From positions 62,001 to 126,000 of the forward strand of contig JAMXBD010001575.1 of the NCBI GenBank assembly GCA_024138025.1: a DNA stretch of 64,000 nt, read 5' to 3'. The notes under the pieces are model-generated. The model saw only the letters and a program-made list of their open reading frames with translations. It ran no database searches and was not told the origin of the DNA. Of this stretch, positions 22,419 to 35,357 are shown piece by piece. Source of the DNA: Combretum micranthum (Eukaryota > Streptophyta > Magnoliopsida > Myrtales > Combretaceae). Within the stretch, counting starts at the first letter, position 1, and the number at the start of each line of letters is the position of its first letter. A program made the position numbers and the translations under genes.

Positions 22419-22969
22419 ATGTTGTATGAAGTTTTTAGTGTTGTTTGTTGTTCTTCAAATGATGAATTGAAAGTTGACAAAAAACAATCTATGGAACTTT
22501 AACAATTAGCTTGCTTTTATAAAGAGATTGTTACCATAAGGCAATTTGTCAATTAGGAGTGGATGCAAATACATGTTTGTAAGAAAGATTTTGTGCTTTT
22601 CTAGAAAGAAATTAAAGACCTTGAAATTTGTCCAGTATGTGGGGAAGGAAGTTGGAAATTTCATTTGAAGAAGCAAAAGACTGTGCTAATTAATGTGTTG
22701 CATCATTTTCCACTAATTCCAGGACCGCAACGATTGTTAATGTGTAGGAAAATAGCTCCGAAGAAGGTGGCATAAGAAAAGTTAATTTAGTAAGGAAGAT
22801 ATGTTGAGGCATCTTGTGGACTCCAAGTAATGAAAGGGTCTGGATGTCAAATACCTTTAGTTCACTTCAGATTCTTGGAGTGTAAGGTTAGGACTTGCTA
22901 CCAATGTCTTCAATCCTTATGCAAACATGAGTACAACATGTGCATATAGTCGATCAATCTATTTGTCTG

Positions 22970-25264
22970 TGTAGATACCTAATTTTTACCTTTAAGGCTT
23001 CAAATTATAGTAAAAGTTAATATTATATTATGCCCACAAATTACAAAAAAAAAAAAAGAGAGAGAACAAAAAAAAAAGAAGTCATTACAAATGTATAATA
23101 AAAAGAAAATAATAATTTAAAAAATATTTTTTGGCTTGATAATGCTAATTTTTATTATAATTTTTTTATCCAATTAAATAGTTCATGTAAATTGTCTATT
23201 TAATTGGACCCATTTTAAAAGCCTTAAATACAATTTTTATACAAATTAGAATAAGATACAGGTCAAACCTTATGGATAATCATTAGCATGCATAAAAAAT
23301 ATTGGGTTCGATTTCATGAGGAAGCAAATTATCTTTTTTTTTTCCTCCTTATTTTTTCCACATGCTCTCATTGGCTAGATGAGGTAAGCATATATGTCAG
23401 CGAGCTATCAATTGAGTTAAGCGCAAGTGTCAGCAAGCCTAGTTGAAGTAAGCGCATGTGTCAGTGAGCGAGTAGGTGAGTGGTAGATGACTATAGGTGA
23501 GTAAGTTGATCTATAAATACTAGTATGTATCAATGAAAAAAAAAAAAGGAGAAAAGCACAGAAGAATTCCTGATAGAAAATCCACAAAAAAGAAAAAAGA
23601 AGTCGAATCTAAATAATCCTTAGAAGCTGAGGTGTCGAAGAAAAAATTGTTCGATTTCCAGTTACATAAGATGGGAAGTATCGTTAATCCGAGCCCGAAC
23701 ATCCACCGCCAAGCTCCACTGGAATCACAGTTCAATACATGCTAGTCGCTGCTTTTTCATTACCCAAAGTCCAAAGTCGACCCGCCAAAGATCCGCGCGT
23801 CCTGATCGAAGGTCCGGAAGCTCGGCTTGCATGTATAGAAGAGTAAATGTATGACTTCATTGTGGCCCCCATCACTTGATCGACGCTCCGATCCAAGTCC
23901 ACATCAGAATCCAAATTCTGACTGCGCTCCAGCCTTCCATTTGTGTGCGTGCATCAGACCAGGTAGTTGATTTTTTTTATTTAACTAATTAATCAAATAA
24001 TTGAGTATCTTGAAAAAAAAAAACCTTAAAAGAATAACGAAAAAGAATAAAACATAAAAAACGATTTAGAATAGTAAACATGTTGCTTTGTAAATAGCAT
24101 AGAAAATAATAAAATAGAATAAAGGACATGAGAGGGATAATAAATAGAAAAAGATAAAAATAAGGAAAATTTTTGTCATCTAGAAAATTCCAATTTTCTT
24201 GAATAAAAAATGATAAATTGGTAGTATATAGGAAACATAAAAAAGAAAAATATTTTCAAAACTAAAAGTTAATGAACTTATATTGAAAAGAGTTGAAAAA
24301 ATTAAAATGAACCAACACACTAAAATTTTTATAAAAGAACTACGTAATGTCTGATCCTGACTAGTGGGTATGTAGGCAACTCCAAGGCGACGTAAAAAAT
24401 GAAAATCTTTTTTTTTTCTTTATTTATTATTTTGAATTAATTCATTGTTCATATTGTAAGCTTTGAAAATAAATTGTAAATATCAATTTTGTTTGTACTT
24501 GTTTGTGAATGTTAATATAAATAATGATTTTTTTATTCCTTAAGAGCTAATTGTCGAGACTTTGGACTTTCCGGACACATACTTCGTGAAATGGTTCATG
24601 CCTGTTTGTTGCCAGGGGCAACAAGATCAAGTTGGTAAGGATTAAAATATTCCTTCATTTTCATTTTTATAGTCATTTCTATGATCATCGATCATAGAGG
24701 GGCCCCCTTTATCATTTTGTATAAATGGGCTATTCTATTTATATATCGATATAGTTAAAGGGGTTCATTCAAGTCTTGTTCTTCTTTGTCCATTAGTTCT
24801 CCTTCTTCTCGTTATTGCAGGGTAGAGCAGCTTGGTAGCTCGCAAGGCTCATAACCTTGAGGTCATGGGTTCAAATGACTTGCAAATGTTACCATTTGTA
24901 AATATTTTTTCTTATTTTAGTAAATTTTTAAGCATCAAAAAGATAAACTTTAAACTTTAAATTTTAAATTTCAAGTGGTAACCATATGGTTTTAATAGGT
25001 TAGCCCCCAAATCTAAAATTTCTGGTTTATAAAGTTAGGTTTGTAAATCCAATTTTTCGCAGATTAGTAGCTAAGTTAGGATTAACCAACTCATTAATCC
25101 TAACTTAAAAATTTTTCCCAATTCCAATAGGGTAGGGACTCCAAATTGTTTTCAAAAATTAAATTTCTTTTAATTCTTAGTCGAGGGTTCGTATTAAATG
25201 TTTGGGTTTAATACGGATCGGATTAAAAGAAATTAAACCAGAAACGAAAAATCCAGGCTCGACA
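22970..25264 (+). mobile_element. Probable solo LTR inserted in the CACTA transposase
   Basis: This 2295-bp segment begins TGTAGATACCTAATTTTTACC and ends CCAGGCTCGACA, the TG...CA form of an LTR, and separates two parts of the CACTA reading. The flanks GTCTG and GTATG could be a 5-bp target duplication with one change. There is no gag-pol reading inside, so I favour a solo LTR from a gypsy-type element over a whole element. A tRNA relic is embedded at 24815-24885. Short ORFs at 23520-23914 look like chance. Confidence 0.6.
24815..24885 (+). pseudogene. Relic of chloroplast-type tRNA-fMet (CAU)
   Basis: About 57 bases match the chloroplast initiator tRNA-Met almost perfectly. The D arm has stem GAGC/GCTC. 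The anticodon arm has stem CAAGG/CCTTG, loop CTCATAA and anticodon CAT at 24850-24852. The T loop reads GTTCAAAT. The 3' half of the T stem is destroyed and three bases are missing, so it cannot fold as a full tRNA. The outer seven bases on each side (TTGCAGG, CTTGCAA) can still pair, perhaps by chance. It is probably a fragment of organelle DNA caught in the nuclear genome. Confidence 0.7.
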
Positions 25265-26985
25265 GTATGCAATGTTCTACCATGGAGATGCATGAAGGAG
25301 TCATACCTAATGATGTCACTTTTAATACACGGACCTAGATCTCAAGTAAAATATTGATGCATCCTTGTTGCCCTTAATGGAGGATTTGGAAGAGTCGTAG
25401 CCAAAAGGTGTAAGGACTTAAGAAGTGGTAGAAGGTCAGACATTCCTGATTCATGCTACGTTATTGTGAGCAATCAATGATTTTTTGACAAATGGTGACA
25501 AATTGTGACATTTCTGGTTAGCTAACTAAAGAATTTAAGGCTTGCCTTATATGCAATGTAGAGTGCACAAGTGACCAAGCAAACAGTAAGTTTCATTATA
25601 TGGGCCACAAACGGTTCTTACCACCTAGGCATCGATGGAATTGCAACAATGGTTGTTTTGATGGCACGTTGAGATGCTACCACGACTGAAGTAGTTTACT
25701 GTGTGAGGATATAATGACTCAACTGAGTTGGTATGAGCATGTTGTAATGGGAAAGACGCAAGAGAGAATTAGTTAGCAACCAAACAAGATAGTACAAACT
25801 GGTGTAAGAAAAGTGTGCTTTGTAGATTACCATACTGGCAACAATTGCATATTTGCTACAATCTTGATGTGACACACATTAAGAAGACTATATGTGATGA
25901 TCTTATTAGGACTATTTTTTGCTTGAAGAGAGTTAAAGGACACAGAAAAGATGAGACTCACCCTCCAGCAAATAGGTATTCGCCTAGAGTAGCATCTACA
26001 AAATAGTGGTGATTGAACTTTGAAGCCATCCACTGCATATATATGGTTGTCCAAGCAAGCGAAAGAGGCATATAACTTGATCAAAGATGTGAAACTTTTA
26101 AATAGATATGCTTCCAATATAAGCTTCTATATAGGTGCAGACAAAGTAAGTTTGAGGGATCTAAAGAGCCACGATTATCATGTCTTGCTTCAATGGATTC
26201 TCCTAATGGTCATTCATGGTTTTCTTGACAATTGAATTTACGACATGATTTATGATGTCTTTCATTTCTTCTAGGAGTTAATTGCAAAGAACTTCGTATA
26301 AATTTGTTTCATTTATATGAGGAAACCATTACCTTAACACTGTGTAAATTGGAGATAATATTTTCTCTAGCCTTTTTCAACATAATGGTGCAATTGGCTA
26401 CCCATTTGTTGAGGGAAGCACGGATATGTGGCTCCATTCAGTATTGTTGGATGTATCCTATTGAATGGTACCTAGGAATACTTAAGGGGGATATAAGGAG
26501 CTGAGCTAAACCAGAGGGTTCTATCATTAAATCATATGTCGTATGAGATAGTACTCAATTTTATTCACTATGCTTTGAAAACATGGACACGAGAATAAAT
26601 TAGCCCTATCGATTGTGGGATGATCTAGCAAATGATAGTTCATCATCGTCATTTTAGATAATTGGACAAGGTCCAACCATTAGGCCCAAGCATCATATTG
26701 TAGCCAGACCATGAATGTCATAAGATGTATTGGACTATGCTTAACAACTATGACAAGGTGCAACCATATGTGAGGTAAATGCATTAATGCCACTAATCTT
26801 TGCATATTTTGTCATGTTAATTCTTAACTTAGTTTTTTTCAGGGTGTTCGACCAAGAACTAAATGCACACAGAGAATAATACGTAGGAGCAATCGCATGT
26901 AGACATTTCCGAGTGGTTTAGAAATAAGGTAAACCCATCATCAACTCCGCGTAATGGTTTCATTATAGAGAAAAGACAAATACAT

Positions 26986-28368
26986 TACTGATAGAGATAA
27001 AAATACATGTAAATAAGTTATATCTTACGTTTTTAAGGGCCGTAAAAATTGTATATAATATTTTTATGAATTCTTATTATATTAATTGTCAAAATAATTT
27101 TCCTCATTTTGCTTATAGATGCCCTGATTTGAAAACTGATCTTGTTCGAGATCGAAACAATAGAGTTTTTGTCGGAATCTTATCTTTTTAGGTATATGAC
27201 ATTTTTTCGAATTATAATCTAGGGTTTTATTTTTATTTTCTTAGGGTTTTAAGGGCGGTCTTGCAAAACTAAGGTCTTTAAAACTTATTGTTGATCTAAG
27301 TTGGCTTTTAAGGTTGTGGTTGGGATTCCGGTTCTAAAAATAACTCATAACACTATCGCAAAAATCTTGCAGTTTATGTTTATGCTATATATTTGGTTCA
27401 TTATTTGAGTTTACTCTATTTTATAATTTATTTAATATTTTACAATTCTCGAGATTACCTAATTGAGTCTATGACTTTTAAGGTTAAACATTGACTCAGT
27501 TTGACTTTAAGGTTCTAACTTTAGTTTCGAGTCTAAGATTCTATTTTACAAGTTGATTGTAACACCGAGCGGTTTACAAATCTATTTTTAATTGTTATTT
27601 GATAGTGTTATCTCGATTTATGTGGTAGCAATCAGTACAGAAATAATTGGTTTGACTGATGAATTTTTGACTTGGTAAATTAATATTGTATCATGGGAAA
27701 GTATTTCTTATTATTTTATTATTAAATATTATTTGAAAATACTACCTCGATTAGCCTTTTAGAGATCGGATGGATGAATTATTTGACGTAAGGTTTCCAA
27801 GTCGAACGATTATCGTATTTTTTTTTGCAAAGATACTCATTTTCTTAGGGTTCGATATTTAGGATTTTCTATTCATGTGTTACTTATCAAGTTATTAGGG
27901 TTATCTGACTTATTTGATATCATCTAAGGTTTTCGGAACTTATAATTAATTAGGAGCAACTTTAAGGTTTTCTTGGTCTTAAGGTCGAACTGAATTGATT
28001 AGGTGTAGTATGTGAAATTATTTTGATGGTGATACTTCTTTGCTAAAGTTGTTATCTTTAAGGTTCTGGACTTCGTCTAATTCATCTGAATTCCTAAGGT
28101 TATGGATTCTTTATTCAATCATGCCTAGGATTTCTACAGTTTCTATTTTAAATTGGCTCAATTTTTCGGTTCTAGTTTTGATATTAGTTCTATGATTTTC
28201 GTCTACGAGTATTGAAAAATCTAGGGGCTTATAAAATCAAATACAAAGAGTTAAATATTTCTAAACTAGTTGGATTACATCATTGCTGGTGTGTGGAGTT
28301 TATCATCAGGGAGTGGGTATGATGCCAAGGCTTACACAAGGGTAAAGTGGTAGAGGAGCCCTTCATGA
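26986..28368. other. Unassigned sequence between CACTA remnant and Copia-2
   Basis: No coding frame of useful length or recognised motif is seen. It may be CACTA interior sequence, since another CACTA-related reading frame resumes right of Copia-2. The phrase TAAGGTTTT and its variants recur many times between 27230 and 28140, without regular spacing. Confidence 0.4.
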
Positions 28369-30328
28369 TGAACCTGTATGTTCAATGTGAATTTTGATAA
28401 GATAATTAGTTGCACGACTAACTACTCCATTTTGTTAAACCACACTTAATTAGTCAAACAACTTGGATGAACAACATGCTAGAAATATATATATATATAT
28501 ATCTGTGTGTGTGTGTGTGTGTGTTTATGTATGTGTTGTTCTCTGGAGATTATGCAGGAATTAGCTAGTATAAATTCTTTAAGCACAACCTTGGGTCTCA
28601 TCGAGGACTTGACAAATCCATTCATCAGGGTGCTACAAGCTCAAATTACCAGCTTCGACAAGTTTAAAATAACAAAGCCTTAGTTGTGGATTAAATCTAA
28701 GTTGCGATAAGTTTAAGGGGTGATGAGCTTAAGGCGCAACAGGTTCAACTTTCAAGTTTGATGAGTTCAAATAAGCATAGGCTTGATCAATGGTCAAATT
28801 TAAGGTGCGACAAACTTAAAACTTAACAAGTTTAAGGTGCAATAGTTTAAAATACAGGCTAATATGGCATGAAAGAGTCGTTATGTGCATTTAATGCTTA
28901 AAAATTTTAAGACGTTATTTATAAAGAACATTTGAACTTTTGAAATATATAAATACTCTGTCCTTAGGAGATTCAAGAGTGGTGTTGAACTGAAAAAAGT
29001 GATTAAGAACTTTTATCTGCAAACAAAAAATAAAATAAAAAATAAAAAGCCTCTCATTGCCTTGGTACTCTTGTTCATAAATAGAGTTTTGCAAATGCAG
29101 GCCAACCTACCCACCCCGTCCCATATTAGCCCACGAGTTATGCGAGCCAAAATTTTTATCCTAAGTTATTCTATGTGGGTTGGTGGGTTTTGCAACTGGT
29201 CCGCGAATCTACAAATATATTTTTTATTAAAAAATTTATATGAATTCAAATTTAAATTTAATTTTTTAATAATGTAAATATATAATATATTTATTTTTAT
29301 CTCACCAATTACCTACATGCTAATCCTAGATGATTAGCATGTATGGAAAAATTATAGAATTCTATTTTGAAAATTTTATTTCAATATAAAAGGATTTATT
29401 TTAACTAATAAAAATTAAAATTCATTCCAATGTTTTTTCTTTGGCATGGCAAGGAAAAATACATCTTGAAAATTATCAATTGATATTATGTTACTTATTT
29501 TAAATAGATGCATCTAAATATCTAATAAATATAAAAGAAAAAGTATTAATAAAAGGACTAAGGATATAATAAATATAAAAGTTGAAATTTTAAAACATCA
29601 CCCCCATAAAAATTATATAATCAACATTCAAAACTAGATAATAAAAAAGCGAAGAAGCGAAGTGAAGACGAAATAAAGAGGGTAATGTATTAGTTTTTTT
29701 ATAAGATTTATATTTCTTTCTTTTTTTTATGTTTTTTTAAGTATGCATTTGCGAGCCAACCCGGCCATAGGGTTAGCCTGCTTTACCATGGTTATGCGGG
29801 TGGGCCATGTTGACCCGTAATTAAACAGGTAAAATTTTTAGCCAAACCCGTATTTTTTTGTAGGTTATGTGGGTTGGCCTGCATAACCCGCCCACATGCA
29901 TAGCTTATTCATAAATTTGCAAAATCTGTAAAGTGAGAGAAAATCAATTTAGTGCTATGCTCTTGTATTTGTTATCGATAAGAGGTATCATAAGAGAGAA
30001 TAAAATATTTTATTTCTTAAGTGTTGTAAATTGGTGTATTGCTTTGTTTGAGCATATGTGATTGAGATTAATAAAGTGTGTGATGTCCTTTGATTGGAGC
30101 CGATTTAGGTGATTATGGAGAGTAGGAAGTAGGCCGAACTTCATTGAATCTTGGCTTATATCTTTTTTTCTCTATCTCTTTAATATTCTTTTTAGTACTC
30201 TATTATTGCTTTATCCACTACAATTAAAATTGATATTGCACAATTTTTTTTTTTTTGTTGAGTTTTTAGGGCAAATACTCCATTCACCCCCCTGCCACCC
30301 TCTCCTGAGTTTTTTTAGTGCGTTTTCA
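28369..30328 (+). repeat. 5' LTR of Copia-2, enlarged by a MITE
   Basis: It begins TGAACCTGTATG and ends GCGTTTTCA. It holds an (AT)n(GT)n microsatellite near 28485-28522. Removing the MITE at 29082-29907 plus one 8-bp target copy leaves about 1126 bp, close to the 1043-bp partner at 35358-36400. Confidence 0.88.
29082..29907. mobile_element. hAT MITE inside the 5' LTR of Copia-2
   Basis: This 826-bp insert is flanked by a perfect 8-bp duplication TTCATAAA (29074-29081 and 29908-29915); the 3' LTR shows the empty site. The ends begin TAGAGTTTTGCA and, in reverse complement, TAAGCTATGCATG. Both subterminal regions carry GC-richer words such as GGCCAACC, GCGAGCC and GGGTTGGC in inverted arrangement. 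There is no transposase. Confidence 0.88.
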
Positions 30329-30387
30329 TTTTGTATCAGAGCCTGATCTTTGATTTTTTATGCTTAATCACATTTAAAGTAAAGATC

Positions 30388-33300
30388 ATGGCATTAAATA
30401 CACTAGGGTTTCTAGAGAGTTAAGTTATCAATAGACCACCTCTTGTAACTACCTATATGGGAAATGTAGGATGAAAATATTTCTAAAAGCACAAAATAGG
30501 CTAATATGAAATGTAATAGAACATGAGCCTTTGATTATTGAAGGAAAAGAAGAAAAAAATTACATTAAAGAAGCTTAGAAAAGATTAGATCTAAATGAAA
30601 TAGCTATAAACATATTACATTGTGGGCTAAATGAAAATGATTTCAATAGAATATGAACATGTGAATCTGCTAATGATATATGAGATGAATTAGAAAAGAC
30701 ATATGAAGGAACTTCAAGAGTAAGAGATACAAAAATAAGTCTTTTATGTGGATAATTTGAAAATTTCAAAATGCTTCCAAATGAATATATAGATGAGATG
30801 CATAATAGATTCATCAACATCATAAATATTTTGAGTATGCTTGGAAAGAATTTCACTAATGTGGAAATAAATTCTACATTACTCGGGTCCTTACCCAAGG
30901 ATTGGGAAGCAAAGAGAACTGCTATTGAAGAAGCATGAGATTAAGTACTATGAGCAAAGAGAAACTCCTTGGAGCACTCAAAACACATGAGCTAATTAAG
31001 AAGCAAGGAGAAGAATCAAATAGAAGGCGATTGCTTTAAAAACTACAAGTCATGGCTCCAATGATGATGATGAGGAGGTTGCCTTAATGGCCAAGAACTT
31101 CAAGAATTTTATGAAGTTCAATAACAAAAATGAAAAGAAAGACGTGATAACCTACTACTAATTTCATAAACCTGGACATATTCAAAAATACTTTCTAATA
31201 CTCAAGAAAGCAACCAAGGGATCTAGAAAATAAGCTCTCATTGTCCCTTGAAGTGATGATGATTGAAGTGACTCAGATGAGAATGTGTGCTTCATGGCAT
31301 TGGATAATGAAGTAAGTTCTCCATCTTCTCCTTCTTATAATGCAATTTATGAAATGTATAAAAAAGTACGCAGTAGGTTAATAGAAGTAGAGAAAAAGAA
31401 TAGCATGCTCAAAAAACTTAATGAAGAAATAAGGACAAGAGCTGGATGAATTTAGAGTAAGTATGAAAAGGATAAAATAGAAAATGAAAAGTTGCATGAA
31501 GAAATTAATATTTTAAAATTGAAAAATGAAAAGATGAATATTCAATGTAAGAAGTTAAAAACCAAGAACAATGAATTAAGTAAGATTAATACGAAATTAG
31601 AAATTGAAAATGATTTGCTTGATATTAAAGTAAAAACCTTAAATAATAATGATAATGTTACATGTGCAAATGGTAACAATAGTGAATTTTAAAGGATTAG
31701 AAGAATTAACAAATGTAAGTATTATATTGAAAGATAGCTTAGATGATTCAAAAGCAACCATAGCCAAGTTCATCAAAGGGAAAAAGAACTTGAACACACT
31801 TCTTAGAAATCAAAGGTGTGATTCAAACAAATATAGAATTGGCTATAATAGATAAAGTAGTTGCAAGTCCCTTAAAACTCAATTTGTAAAAGCCACTAAT
31901 CAGACATGCTACCATTGTGGCAAAACTGGTCATATTGCACACAATTGTATAATAAGATGTACCATGCATTTGAATCATAAAAGCAAACTAGTTTAGGTTC
32001 CTAAAAGAGAAATCCTCATTACATCTAACCAAAAAGGGCCCTAACTTTAATGAGTACCAAAGAAATAATCTTCTGTTTTGTAGGAATTTTTAAATAGAAA
32101 TAATAAATGATACTTGGATAGTGGTTGCTCTAGACACATAATTGGAGATACATCCAAGTTCACAACTTTAGACTTAAAAGATCAGGAGAATGTCACCTTC
32201 GTAGACAATCGAAAGTTAACTGTTCTTGGTAAAAGTAACATTCTAGTAAATAAAGATTTAATTATTAAGAATATGCTTTTGGTTGATGGTTTAAAACATA
32301 ATTTGCTTAGTGTTAGCCAATTGCATGATAATAGTTTTAGAGTAACATTTATTGTCGATAATCGAGCTTACTTTGAAGGGTATAGATAAAGAAATATTTA
32401 CAAAATCAATCTAGATGATTTCGAATCGTCAAATGAAACTTGACTTTACTCTTAAAGTGACAATAGTTGGCTATGGCACAAAAAATTGGTTCATGCTAGC
32501 ATGGATGCAATTTCAAAACTTTTAAAAAAAATCTTTTCAAAAGTTTAAGGATGTTGTTTCCATTTCTAGACCATTAGAACTATTGCATATGGACTTATTT
32601 GATTCTACTCAAACTCTAAGTTTGGGAGGCAAAAAATATACCTTGGTTATTATCGATGACTTCACTAGATATATATGAACTTTCTTTATGGCATCTAAAG
32701 ATGAAACAAACAATGTCTTTTTTAGATATTGCAAGAAAATCCAAAATGAAAAAAGTCTTATATTCGAAGTGAACATGGGAGAGAATTTGAAAATTTTGAA
32801 ATGGATGATTTTGCAGTAAAAATGGAGTTGAACATACTTTTTTAGCACCTAAAACTCCACAACAAAATGGTGTAGCAGAAAGGAAAAATAAAATAATTAA
32901 AACAACTAGAACCATGTTGTGTGAAAAAAATTTACCAAAATACTTTTGAACTAAAGTGTTAAGGAAGAAGTCCTAACATCTCTTATTTTCATCCGTTTGG
33001 CACTAAATGTTACATCTTGAACAATGGAAAAGAACAACTAACTAAATTTGATGCTAAAAAGATGAAAGCATTTTTCTAGGTTACTCTTCAACTTGTAAAG
33101 CATATAGAGTGTCTAATAAGAGAACCTTGGTTGTAAAGAATCTATTCATGTTGCTTTTGATAATTCTTTGCCTCATTTATGTTCAAGTGATGATGTGGAT
33201 AATATTTGTGCTAATTTAGATAATTTTTCTCTTGAAAATTTTAATAAAGAAGTAGATAAACGAAATAAACATAAAAATGATATTTTGAATGAATATGTTA

Positions 33301-34919
33301 ACTATGATCTTCCTGAAGAATGAAAATATGCAAGATCACACCCAAAGGATCTAATAATAGGTTAACCTTCTAATAGGATACAAATTAGATCTTTCCTAAG
33401 AAATATGAGTAATCTATTCTTCATGTCCTAAGAGCCTAAAATACAGAAATAGCTTTAAAAGATGAATTTTGGATATAAGATATGTAAAAAAAAAAAAATT
33501 AAACTAATTCAGAAGGGATGAAGTTTGGAACTTGGTTCCTAGACTTGATAGTAGACCAATTATTGGAACTGAGTGGGTTTACGGAAACAAACTTGATAAA
33601 GATGAAATAATAACTAGGAATAAAGCTCGGTTAGTAGCTAAATGATATAATCAAGAAGAAGACATAATTTTGATGAGACCTTTTGCCCAGTTGCTAGATT
33701 AGAAGCTATTAGAATGCTTTTCGATGGATGTCAAAAGTACTTTCTTAATTGGTTTTATAAAAGAAGAAGTTTATATAGAGTAACCACCGTGTTTGAAAAT
33801 AATGAATTCCTGATTATGTTTACAAGTTAACAAAGCTCTTTATGGTCTTAAGCAAGCTCCTAGAGCTTGGTATAAAAGACTCAGTAGCTTTCTATTAAAC
33901 AAAGGATTTTCTAAAGAAAGAGTTGATAAACTCTTTTTATCAAAAATTACAAGTCAGACACATAGATTGTGCAAATCTATGTGAATGATATTGTGTTTAG
34001 AGCTGCTAACATGATTCTTATAAATGAATTTGTTGAGTGCATGAAGAACAAATTTGAAATGAGTATGATGAGAGAACTAGATTACTTTCTAGGTCTTCAA
34101 ATAAAGTAATATGAAAATGAAACATTCATAAATCAATCCAAATATACCAAAGAACTCTTGAAAATAGATAATTGTAAAACAAGACCTATACCTATAAGCA
34201 CAAGTGTATAACTTGACAAAGATGAAATTAGGAAAAATTTTTGTAAAAAGCCTTATAGAGGCATGATAGGTAACTTATTATATCTAACAACTTCAAGATC
34301 TTATATCATATTCTCTGTGAGTATGTGCACAATTTCAATATTGCCCAAAAAATCACACTTGAGTGTAGTAAAATGCATATCCAAGTATCTTATAGGCACT
34401 ATTGAAATTGGCTTATGGTATCTAAAGTTTACTTCGTTTAATTTAGTTGGATACTTTGATGCTGACTTTCATAGGTGCAAAGTTGATCAAAAAGCACAAG
34501 CAGCACATGTCACTTTCTTGGAAACTCCATAATATCTTGGTACTCAAAGAAGCAAAATTCGGTTGCACTTTCAACTGCTGAAGCTAAGTATATAACTATT
34601 GGTAGTTGTTGTATATAAGTTTTATAGATGAAACAAACTTTGCTAGATTATGGATTAAAGTATGCAGCAATAACACAAGTGCTATAAATTAAAAAAAAAA
34701 AAAAATCCAATTCAACACTCAAAGCCAAGCATTTTGAAAATTATACATCGTTTCATTAGAGATCATGTTCTAAATAGAGATATTATCTTGGAATTGTTGA
34801 TACAAATAATCAATTATTTATATTTTTACAAAACCTTTGAGTTAGATTGTTTTTGCACTTTACATAGAGAATTAGGCATGATCAAGAATGCTAAATATTA
34901 TGGAGCCAAGTTGATCTAG
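30388..34919 (+). pseudogene. Copia-2 gag-pol polyprotein, decayed
   Basis: The reading starts at ATG 30388 with stops and frameshifts throughout. A lysine/glutamate-rich coiled coil lies at 31492-31660. The zinc knuckle CYHCGKTGHIAHNC is at 31907-31948. Protease keeps LDSGCSRHI at 32114. Integrase has WHKKLVHASM near 32473, LLHMDLFDS near 32583, and TPQQNGVAERKNK near 32850. Reverse transcriptase has EWVYGNKLDKDE near 33570 and [16 protein letters not shown] near 33830. Its catalytic YVDD box reads YVND near 33976, losing one metal-binding aspartate. Then come GNLLYLTTSR (34269) and the RNase H ending RDHVLNRDIILE near 34755. It cannot make an active polyprotein. Confidence 0.9.
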
Positions 34920-35339
34920 AACTTAATCTTGGGATAAAAAAGCTATTAGATGTACATATATACTGTTGTAATGCTTGTGTGTGCTCAATCTGCAAAAAAT
35001 CTATGATATGTTGCCTATGCATCTCTCTTTATTTAAAATGTTCTGAGTTTGTCTTATTTTTTATAAGTCCAAAGAGGGAAGGAATGTTGAATGCACAATT
35101 AACATACATAAAAGGGGAAGAAAAATAGTGTTTTTGATGTGTCAAAAGGGGAAAGAAAATCTATTGATTGCATATTAGTGTGTCTATTGTGTTTGTTTGA
35201 CGTAAGTGCAACTTGCATTTCCCTAGAATTATGCATCAAGTTTTTAAATCAAGTTTGAATATTCTTTTAAAACCTGGATGCTTATTTGAGGGGGAGTACA
35301 CTTAATTGAAATGACGTTAATCGTGCATGATTGTATCAT

Positions 35340-35357
35340 AAAAAAGGGGGAGATTAT
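35340..35357 (+). other. Polypurine tract of Copia-2
   Basis: AAAAAAGGGGGAGATTAT stands directly before the 3' LTR, the typical Sirevirus plus-strand priming site. Confidence 0.8.

Larger units (their letters stand above)
22440..26985 (+). pseudogene. CACTA (En/Spm) TNP2-type transposase, decayed and interrupted
   Basis: Pieces of a plant CACTA transposase (Transposase_21/TNP2 family) follow each other in the plus direction. DLEICPVCGEGSWKFH and HHFPLIPGPQRLLMCRKIAP lie near 22617-22755, then VRLGLATNVFNPYANMST near 22885-22940. After a 2.3-kb LTR-like insert come HYMGHKRFLPPRHRW near 25595-25640, LPYWQQLHICYNLDVTHIKK near 25825-25885, NRYASNISFYIGADKVSLRD near 26100-26160, and LREARICGSIQYCWMYPIEW near 26410-26470. 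ISEWFRNKV-like sequence ends it near 26930. The order matches intact relatives. Many stops and frameshifts make it non-functional. A second CACTA-related reading frame lies beyond Copia-2. Confidence 0.85.

Noticed and set aside
23520..23914. Two adjoining minus-strand ORFs that could suggest a small gene
   Set aside because: Phenylalanine-rich low complexity in one, no motif in the other, and both sit inside the probable solo LTR.
24815..24885. A functional nuclear tRNA-Met gene
   Set aside because: The T stem is destroyed and bases are missing; the sequence resembles the plastid initiator, not a nuclear tRNA.
28460..28530. (AT)n(GT)n tract considered as an independent regulatory or satellite feature
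   Set aside because: A matching tract is in the 3' LTR near 35490, so it is part of the Copia-2 LTR.
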